Positions 22,140 to 26,770 of a stretch of 37,363 nt of DNA are shown here, piece by piece (the stretch's first letter is position 1; every line of letters starts with the position of its first letter). The DNA comes from a virus, in the IMG/VR virus record IMGVR_UViG_3300045110_000117, positions 1 through 37,363 of that record; one strand, 5' to 3'. Under the pieces are notes generated by a model. That model saw only the letters and a list, made by a program, of their open reading frames with translations. It ran no database searches and was not told the DNA's origin. The position numbers and the translations under genes are program-made.

Positions 22140-23066
22140 ATGAATGCCATCACCAAGCATGCCGCCGTGGTCCCCGCCGGCCTGCGTCCGCAATCCTTCG
22201 CCGAGCTGGAACGCTTCGCCGCCATGGCAGCCAAGTCATCCATGGTGCCGAAGGACTACATCAACCGCCCCGAGAACGTCATGGTGGCCATCCAGATGGG
22301 CAGCGAGCTCGGCCTCGCCCCGCTGCAATCGCTGCAAAACATCAGCGTCATCAACGGCCGTCCCGCGATCTGGGGCGACGCGATGATCGGGCTGTGCCGC
22401 GCCAGCCCGGCTTGTGAGGATGTCATCGAAACCATCGACGGCGACGGCGACGCCCTTACCGCCACCTGCATTGCCAAGCGCCGCGGTTCCACCCCGACCA
22501 CCTCCCGCTTCAGCGTCGCCGACGCCAAACGCGCCGGGCTATGGAACAAAGGCGGACCTTGGCAGCAATACCCCAACCGCATGCTGCAACTGCGCGCCCG
22601 CGGCTTTGCGCTGCGCGACGCCTTTCCCGATCTGCTGCGCGGCCTGATCAGCGCCGAGGAAGCCCGTGACATTCCGCCCGACAACTTCTCTGGGCAGACG
22701 ATCGAGGCCAAGGCCGAGCCGACACGCGTCAAGCCTATGCTGCATGCTACCACCGAGCCGCAGGATGAGCGCATGGCCAAGCTGGCGCCGACCTACGACA
22801 CGCCGCAGCCGGATGACGACGCCCCGCAATATCCCTTCGCGACCAAGAAGGGCGGCAGGATCCTGGGCACCGGCTCCGAGTGGCTCGATATCTGGCGCCG
22901 GACGGTTGAGGCGTGCGTCCGCACTGAGGCACTGGACAAGCTCGCCGAAGCCGCTGCCATGAATGCCGCTCCGATCGCCGCCATCGCCGAGTTCGACCCG
23001 CAGGCGGCAGAGGAAGTCCGTGCCATGCTGGCCGCCGCCCTGCCCCCCGAGGAGGCCCAGCCGTGA
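22140..23066 (+). CDS. recT: RecT-like single-strand annealing protein
   Basis: A 308-residue protein that anneals complementary DNA strands in phage recombination. The core, residues 30-185, has the family signature: SSMVPKDYINRPENVMVAIQ, MGSELGLAPLQSLQNISVIN, GRPAIWGDAMIGLCR, then SVADAKRAGLWNKGGPWQQY and MLQLRARGFALRDAFPDLLR. The C-terminal third is a disordered acidic tail with an extra helical end. GGAGG lies seven bases upstream of the ATG. The partner 5'-3' exonuclease normally next to RecT is absent; the VRR-NUC gene in the opposite operon is the only nuclease seen besides terminase and HNH. Confidence 0.85.
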   Translation: MNAITKHAAVVPAGLRPQSFAELERFAAMAAKSSMVPKDYINRPENVMVAIQMGSELGLAPLQSLQNISVINGRPAIWGDAMIGLCRASPACEDVIETIDGDGDALTATCIAKRRGSTPTTSRFSVADAKRAGLWNKGGPWQQYPNRMLQLRARGFALRDAFPDLLRGLISAEEARDIPPDNFSGQTIEAKAEPTRVKPMLHATTEPQDERMAKLAPTYDTPQPDDDAPQYPFATKKGGRILGTGSEWLDIWRRTVEACVRTEALDKLAEAAAMNAAPIAAIAEFDPQAAEEVRAMLAAALPPEEAQP

Positions 23067-23266
23067 GCCTCGCTCTGGAGGCCCGCCAGATGGCGAATGA
23101 CCTGGGAGACGACCGGCCCGATATCGCGGCCCGCCTGCTGCACTACGCCAGCCGCGTGCAGCGCATGGAGCTGACCATGGACGACATAGTGGCGGACATG
23201 GCCCAGGCCGAGCGGCTGGCCAACCCGCCCCGGCGCGCCGTCTTCAAGCTGCGCGTGGTGCCATGA
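23063..23266 (+). CDS. Small helical early protein, unknown
   Basis: A 67-residue protein starting with GTG at 23063, which overlaps the RecT stop (GTGA). It is helical (SLALEARQMANDLGDDRPDI, LELTMDDIVADMA-like region) with a basic end (PPRRAVFKLRVVP). No motif is recognised. Its coupling to RecT suggests a role in recombination or replication. The stop overlaps the next tiny gene (ATGA). Confidence 0.5.
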   Translation: MSLALEARQMANDLGDDRPDIAARLLHYASRVQRMELTMDDIVADMAQAERLANPPRRAVFKLRVVP

Positions 23267-23328
23267 GCGTCGTGTTCCTGCTGCTGATGCTAGCCGCCCT
23301 CGCCCCGTTCGAGAAGTCGAAGCCATGA
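23263..23328 (+). CDS. Tiny hydrophobic peptide, probable membrane
   Basis: A 21-residue frame (MSVVFLLLMLAALAPFEKSKP) whose start and end both sit in ATGA overlaps. The N-terminal half closely resembles that of the 31-residue membrane peptide at 23554, at both DNA and protein level, and appears to be a shortened copy. A still smaller overlapping frame at 23325-23360 (11 residues) links it to the next gene by further ATGA overlaps. Confidence 0.4.
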   Translation: MSVVFLLLMLAALAPFEKSKP

Positions 23329-23356
23329 GCAACGCTTGGAGGCAGAGCCGCACGCC

Positions 23357-23557
23357 ATGAACATCACCACGACGATCCTCGAAACGCCTGACGAGGTCGT
23401 GGAAGTGCTGCATCTCCGCGATGGCACATTCCGCCTGACCATCCACAATCGCCGCCCCGGTAGCGACGTATGGGATGATCTCTCCGCCACGCTGCGACCG
23501 CAGCATTTCGCCGCACTCGGAAGCATCGCCCGCGCCGCGCTGGAGCCGAAGCCATGA
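23357..23557 (+). CDS. Small beta-rich early protein
   Basis: A 66-residue protein from ATG 23357, coupled on both sides by ATGA overlaps. It reads as four beta strands and a helix (TTTILETPDEVVEVLHLRDG, TFRLTIHNRRPGSDVWDDL, AALGSIARAALEPKP). No known family. The compact composition looks like a real folded domain. It lies between two similar tiny membrane peptides, so the three may function as a unit. Confidence 0.5.
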   Translation: MNITTTILETPDEVVEVLHLRDGTFRLTIHNRRPGSDVWDDLSATLRPQHFAALGSIARAALEPKP

Positions 23558-23649
23558 GCGCCGTCGTCTTCCTGCTATTCGCCCTCGCCGTGCTGCTGGT
23601 CGGGCTTGTGGCCGGCTGGCGGGCCTGGCACGGCGACCATGACGGGTGA
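23554..23649 (+). CDS. Tiny single-pass membrane peptide
   Basis: A 31-residue frame (MSAVVFLLFALAVLLVGLVA, then GWRAWHGDHDG) with one transmembrane helix and a short polar tail. It follows the beta-rich gene with an ATGA overlap. Its start resembles the tiny peptide at 23263. Its last 75 bases overlap the 3' end of the leftward RHH gene. Phage membrane micropeptides of this kind may tune host membrane proteins; no specific function is visible. Confidence 0.45.
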   Translation: MSAVVFLLFALAVLLVGLVAGWRAWHGDHDG

Positions 23650-24027
23650 TGCGACAGGTGCGACAATCTGTCGCACGGCCCCCCAGCGGGGCGGCGGCGC
23701 TACCCCCAGCCGCTCGCGGACCTGCGCCCACATGGCCCGCTGTATGTCCCGCGGCATGGGCTTGCCACCGCCCTGCGCCACCGCCGCACAGAACCGCCAT
23801 GCCGCCTCCAGGTCGCTCAGTGCGACATGTGCGACATTCGGTCGCACTACCTCCTCCCGCTCGGCCGGGGCCAGCTCGCCGGCCTCTAGCTGCAACTGCG
23901 TCCGGATTGCAGCGGCGAGCCATTCGCCGTTGCTGCGGTCCTGCCGACTGGCCGCATCGATCGCCGCCTGGCGCTCGGCCACGGGCATGCTTCGGACGTG
24001 CCAAGACGGATCTCGGTGTGCAGGCAT
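23575..24027 (-). CDS. Ribbon-helix-helix DNA-binding protein with repeat peptides
   Basis: A 150-residue protein on the strand opposite to the early genes. ATG 24027 has GGAGGGGG about eight bases upstream. Residues 17-48 (MPVAERQAAIDAASRQDRSN, GEWLAAAIRTQL) look like an RHH/MobC-type DNA-binding motif. The peptide VRPNVAHVA and the variant VRQIVAPVA come from two in-frame copies of a palindromic DNA element; a third copy lies just upstream of the start. A second helical part (SDLEAAWRFCAAVAQGGG, IQRAMWAQVRERLG) follows. It is probably an autoregulated repressor or partition-like protein. Confidence 0.55.
   Translation of the reverse strand: MPAHRDPSWHVRSMPVAERQAAIDAASRQDRSNGEWLAAAIRTQLQLEAGELAPAEREEVVRPNVAHVALSDLEAAWRFCAAVAQGGGKPMPRDIQRAMWAQVRERLGVAPPPRWGAVRQIVAPVASPVMVAVPGPPAGHKPDQQHGEGE
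23650..23676. repeat. Palindromic 27-bp element, copy 1
   Basis: TGCGACA followed by GTGCGAC-N5-GTCGCAC, a perfect 7-bp stem with a five-base loop. It overlaps the 3' part of the RHH gene, 171 bases (a multiple of three) from copy 2, start to start. Confidence 0.75.
23821..23847. repeat. Palindromic 27-bp element, copy 2
   Basis: Same structure: TGCGACA then GTGCGAC-N5-GTCGCAC. Located in the middle of the RHH gene and read as VRPNVAHVA. The G preceding it extends the match to 28 bases with copy 3. Confidence 0.75.
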
Positions 24028-24048
24028 TGTCGGTCCCCCTCCCAGGTG

Positions 24049-24075
24049 TGCGACATGTGCGACATTTAGTCGCAC
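24049..24075. repeat. Palindromic 27-bp element, copy 3
   Basis: Same structure, differing from copy 2 at only two loop positions. Located 22 bases upstream of the RHH start codon, where an autoregulatory operator would be. It is 228 bases (a multiple of three) from copy 2. Confidence 0.75.
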
Positions 24076-24096
24076 AGCTCCCCCGGTGGGTTGCAA

Positions 24097-24536
24097 GCGT
24101 CAATCTCCGTCATGACGGTTATTGAGGGAAAATGACGGACATTGATGGACATTGAGGGATTGACCATGTCGCTGATATCGCGCCGCCGATCTGCCGAGAT
24201 TGAAGCAACGCGCCCCGTTCGCGGCGGCCAACGGGGGATCGGCAGAATCTCGCTAGCCCGGCTATCGAGACGGGCGGACAGAACCCGACATAACCCGACA
24301 GAACTGGGTAGCGATTCTCTTGCTATCTCCGCGATATCGCCGCACTTGACAAAAACCCGGCGGAATTGCCCGGCTAACCCGTTGATATGACGGGGCATTA
24401 AATCATGTCACAACTTTCTATCCGCGACATAGGTTTTGCCACCTTGACTTTTCCCGAGCCGATTTCCCGCCCCTGTCGGTCCTCAGAAACGGGATCAAAC
24501 GACCGTTTGCTCATGACTAGCTACACTGGACACCCC
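24097..24536. other. Intergenic region with short repeats, no supported gene
   Basis: About 440 bases with no convincing gene; an 82-codon rightward frame (24142-24390) has no motif or ribosome binding site. The region holds tandem GACATTGATG/GACATTGAGG near 24138-24160, ATGACGG repeated near 24112 and 24132, ACCCGACA twice near 24294-24301 and 24300-24310, and ATCTGCCGA facing TCGGCAGAAT (about 24188 and 24238). It may contain the promoter of the methyltransferase and of the leftward RHH gene. Confidence 0.5.
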
Positions 24537-25556
24537 ATGATGCACTCCGTCCTCTCGCTGTTCTCGGGAATTGGAGCCTTCGATTTAGGGCTGGAGCGCA
24601 CCAACGGCTTCCGCACCGCCGCGTTCGTGGAGATCGACCCGTTCTGCCGCCGCGTCCTCGCGAAACACTGGCCCGAGGTGCCCTGCTATGACGATGTTCG
24701 CACGCTCACCGCCGAGCGCCTGGCAGCAGATGGAATTGTTCCCGATGTCATCGCGGGAGGGTTTCCATGCCAGGACATCAGCGTTGCCGGACAGGGCGCG
24801 GGCATCGAGGGCGAGCGCAGCGGATTATGGTCCGAGTTCGCCCGGCTCATTGGCGAGATACGACCCCGATACGTGCTCGTGGAGAACGTCGCAGCTCTGC
24901 TTGGACGGGGAATGGGACGTGTTCTCGGAGATCTTTCCGCGCTCGGGTATGACGCGGAGTGGGACATTATTTCAGCGGCCGACATGGGGGCGCCCCACCG
25001 CCGCGAACGGGTCTGGATCGTGGCCTACCCCGATAGCGGACGACGCGTTGGGCAGCATGTATTGCTATGGCCCGAAGCGGGACGACGGCAGCAGGCCGAT
25101 CTTTCTGAAGCTGCCTGGAGCGGTGCAGATGTGGCCTACCCCGCAGGCACACGACACGGCACCGGACAACCCTGCGCGGGTGGGACGCTTTGGGACGAAG
25201 CACGGCGGGCGGAACCTGAACGACGAAGTGGCGATGTGGCCGACGCCGACAGTGGTGACGGATACGGGCGGGGCGGCGCTGTGCAAATGGGGCGGGGCTG
25301 GGGCGAGAGCGAAGCTGCGGACGATGGTGACGCCGGAGGAATTCAATGGGGCGTTATCGCCGACGTGGGTCGAAAAACTCATGGGCCTCCCCCCAGGATG
25401 GACGGACCTTGGGGCGCCGACTGGGAAGACGGCATCCCGCGGGTAGCCCATGGCGTGCCTGACCGGGTGAGCCGGCTCAAGGCGCTCGGGAATAGCTTGG
25501 TGCCGCAGATACCGGAAATGTTGGGGCGCATGATCCTGGCAGCGGAGAGAGAATAA
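24537..25556 (+). CDS. dcm: DNA C5-cytosine methyltransferase
   Basis: A 339-residue enzyme. The start at ATG 24537 places the family opening MHSVLSLFSGIGAFDLGLE (motif I) at the N-terminus; open frame continues up to ATG 24405. Other motifs are GGFPCQDISVAGQGAG (IV, catalytic C78), VLVENVA (VI), GAPHRRERVWIVAY (VIII) and LKALGNSLVPQIPE (X). The region between VIII and X (about 165-300), the target-recognition part, is rich in Gly, Arg and Ala and carries VADADSGDG and GVIADVGRKTHG. A second frame spanning 24688-25446 overlaps most of the gene. It likely protects the phage from restriction. The recognition site is unknown. Confidence 0.85.
   Translation: MMHSVLSLFSGIGAFDLGLERTNGFRTAAFVEIDPFCRRVLAKHWPEVPCYDDVRTLTAERLAADGIVPDVIAGGFPCQDISVAGQGAGIEGERSGLWSEFARLIGEIRPRYVLVENVAALLGRGMGRVLGDLSALGYDAEWDIISAADMGAPHRRERVWIVAYPDSGRRVGQHVLLWPEAGRRQQADLSEAAWSGADVAYPAGTRHGTGQPCAGGTLWDEARRAEPERRSGDVADADSGDGYGRGGAVQMGRGWGESEAADDGDAGGIQWGVIADVGRKTHGPPPRMDGPWGADWEDGIPRVAHGVPDRVSRLKALGNSLVPQIPEMLGRMILAAERE
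24688..25446 (+). CDS. Overlapping frame with WPTP repeats, possible second protein
   Basis: A 252-codon open frame lying entirely inside the cytosine methyltransferase gene, in another rightward frame. It is not random-looking. It has the sequence order SLARYDPDTCSWRTSQLCL, EWDVFSEIFPRSGMTRSGTL, three WPTP units (SWPTPIADDA, MWPTPQAHD, MWPTPTVVTD) and LSPTWVEKLMGLPPGWTDL. From memory, such sequences are annotated as separate proteins next to phage C5 methyltransferases. Either this is a genuine dual-coding gene or a recurring artefact of conserved methyltransferase sequence. No strong ribosome binding site is visible before ATG 24688. Confidence 0.4.
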   Translation: MTMFARSPPSAWQQMELFPMSSREGFHARTSALPDRARASRASAADYGPSSPGSLARYDPDTCSWRTSQLCLDGEWDVFSEIFPRSGMTRSGTLFQRPTWGRPTAANGSGSWPTPIADDALGSMYCYGPKRDDGSRPIFLKLPGAVQMWPTPQAHDTAPDNPARVGRFGTKHGGRNLNDEVAMWPTPTVVTDTGGAALCKWGGAGARAKLRTMVTPEEFNGALSPTWVEKLMGLPPGWTDLGAPTGKTASRG

Positions 25557-25639
25557 TGCACATAGCCCCAAAATCGTGCTTGCCATGGCACCATTATAGG
25601 GATACATAGGGGTCAGACGCAGACACAAGGAACACCCCG

Positions 25640-25885
25640 ATGAACACCACCGACCTCTTCCTCGCCCGCACCGCCACCATCCTGGCAGCCCGCCTCGCCC
25701 TACAAGCCCGCGCCGCCGCCGCCCTTGCTGCCATTCACGCCGACGATCGCGACGACGCCGACTACGACGCCACCATCAACTGCCCCGCCATCGCCGAGCG
25801 CACCTTCGCCTTCCGCAAAGCCTACGTCGAAACCCTCGAAATGATGGCCAACGCCGCCCCCGAATACGGCCTGCGGCGGGCCTGA
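25640..25885 (+). CDS. Small Ala-rich helical protein, unknown
   Basis: An 81-residue protein with AAGGAA upstream of its ATG, 83 bases after the methyltransferase. It is Ala- and Asp-rich and helical (TDLFLARTATILAARLALQA, AERTFAFRKAYVETLEMMAN). No domain recognised. It opens a run of four small overlapping or adjacent genes that ends at the WGR protein and a membrane protein. Confidence 0.55.
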   Translation: MNTTDLFLARTATILAARLALQARAAAALAAIHADDRDDADYDATINCPAIAERTFAFRKAYVETLEMMANAAPEYGLRRA

Positions 25886-25888
25886 GCC

Positions 25889-26038
25889 ATGGCCCCCTGG
25901 ACCCCCGCGATGGTGGCCACGCTGCGCCGGATGCGCGCGGCTGGCTGCACCGATACCGAGATCGGGCTGGCGCTCGCCATTCCCGCCAGCGCGGTGCGTG
26001 AGAAGCGCAAGCAGCTCGCCGCCGAGGCCGCGCCATGA
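25889..26038 (+). CDS. Very small HTH protein
   Basis: A 49-residue protein starting three bases after the previous stop. Almost all of it is a helix-turn-helix resembling the GcrA/SANT-type start (PWTPAMVATLRRMRAAGCTD, TEIGLALAIPASAVREKRKQ). It lacks any effector domain, so it may be a minimal regulator or a fragment. Its stop overlaps the next gene by four bases (ATGA). Confidence 0.55.
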   Translation: MAPWTPAMVATLRRMRAAGCTDTEIGLALAIPASAVREKRKQLAAEAAP

Positions 26039-26238
26039 GCCCCGCCCGTTTCCGCCAATGCCTCGACGCCCTCGGCTGGTCCGCCCGCTACGTCGCGCAG
26101 ATCACGCTGCGGGACGAGCGCCAGATCCGCCGCTGGCTCAAGGGCACGCCGATCCCATGGCAGATCGACGAATGGCTGGAGAGCCGCGTTCGCGCCGCCG
26201 AGCGCACCCCGCCGCCGAAGCGGGAGGACGCCGCATGA
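26035..26238 (+). CDS. Small HTH-like protein
   Basis: A 67-residue protein of a type common in alphaproteobacterial genomes (SPARFRQCLDALGWSARYVA, ITLRDERQIRRWLKGTPIP, EWLESRVRAAERTPPP). The HTH at residues 4-45 is XRE-like with RQIRRW as recognition helix, followed by a proline-rich tail. It is joined to neighbours by ATGA overlaps on both sides. Probably a DNA-binding regulator; target unknown. Confidence 0.6.
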   Translation: MSPARFRQCLDALGWSARYVAQITLRDERQIRRWLKGTPIPWQIDEWLESRVRAAERTPPPKREDAA

Positions 26239-26303
26239 GCGCCGCTTGCAGCGCATTCGCCGCAATGCCTAGAATCGTGGTGGGGGAGGGGAGGCCCCTG
26301 GCC

Positions 26304-26537
26304 ATGACGCTGCTTCAGCGCCGCGAGCCTGCGCGCCGGATGGCACGCTTCTACCGCCTCGAGGCCGGGGCTGACCTGTTCGGGCGGGTGATCGTCATGC
26401 GGGAATGGGGGCGGATCGGCTGGGCCGGCCGCGTCCGCGTGGATTACGTGGACCGCCCCGAGGATGCCGCCGCATGGCTCGCCCGCATCGAGCTGGCCAA
26501 GCGACGCCGCGGCTATGCCAGCGCAGGCGACTCATGA
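26304..26537 (+). CDS. WGR-domain protein
   Basis: A 77-residue single-domain protein. WGR domains bind nucleic acid and occur in PARPs and small bacterial proteins. Landmarks are MTLLQRREPARRMARFYRLE, LFGRVIVMREWGRIGWAGRV with the WGR core near residue 39-41, and AAWLARIELAKRRRGYA. ATG 26304 fits the family start and has GGAGG nine bases upstream; an ATG at 26235, coupled to the upstream gene by ATGA, would add 23 residues of no obvious homology. The role in the phage is unknown; DNA-end or strand-annealing assistance is conceivable. Confidence 0.75.
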   Translation: MTLLQRREPARRMARFYRLEAGADLFGRVIVMREWGRIGWAGRVRVDYVDRPEDAAAWLARIELAKRRRGYASAGDS

Positions 26538-26770
26538 ACGATTTTGTGGAGTTCGTCCGCTGCCTAGCTTGGTTCGTCGTGATCGTCGTCTGCATGGACA
26601 TCGCCTTCTGGGGCGTCATCGCGGCCAAGGAGACGTATCAATACAATACAGCTCATGCCCGCGACGATGCCCGCCTGCGTGCCGAGTGCATCGCCCACCC
26701 GCCCAAAGACAACAGCCCGTTGTCCGACGTGGATAACTTCCTCTGCGCGCCCTATCTGGCCAAGCGTTAA
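26534..26770 (+). CDS. Single-pass membrane protein with LSDVDxFL motif
   Basis: A 78-residue protein at the end of the early region. Residues 6-30 form a membrane helix (FVRCLAWFVVIVVCMDIAFW). The soluble C-terminus is charged and ends in SPLSDVDNFLCAPYLAKR. The LSDVDxFL octamer also occurs twice in the ejection protein encoded on the opposite strand immediately next to it, with which it overlaps by four bases at the stops. The shared motif may bind a common partner. No lysis motif is evident. Confidence 0.55.
   Translation: MNDFVEFVRCLAWFVVIVVCMDIAFWGVIAAKETYQYNTAHARDDARLRAECIAHPPKDNSPLSDVDNFLCAPYLAKR

Noticed and set aside
23650-24075. CRISPR array
   Set aside because: Only three copies, with unequal intervals of 144 and 201 bases, lying in and next to a coding gene; each copy is a dyad, not a spacer-repeat array.
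22793-24103. A 436-codon leftward frame with repeated CRTCRT
   Set aside because: Antisense to RecT and neighbours; the repeated peptide is the palindromic DNA element read in another frame.
24142-24390. An 82-codon rightward frame
   Set aside because: No ribosome binding site, no motif, and it spans short repeats and a dyad; treated as intergenic.
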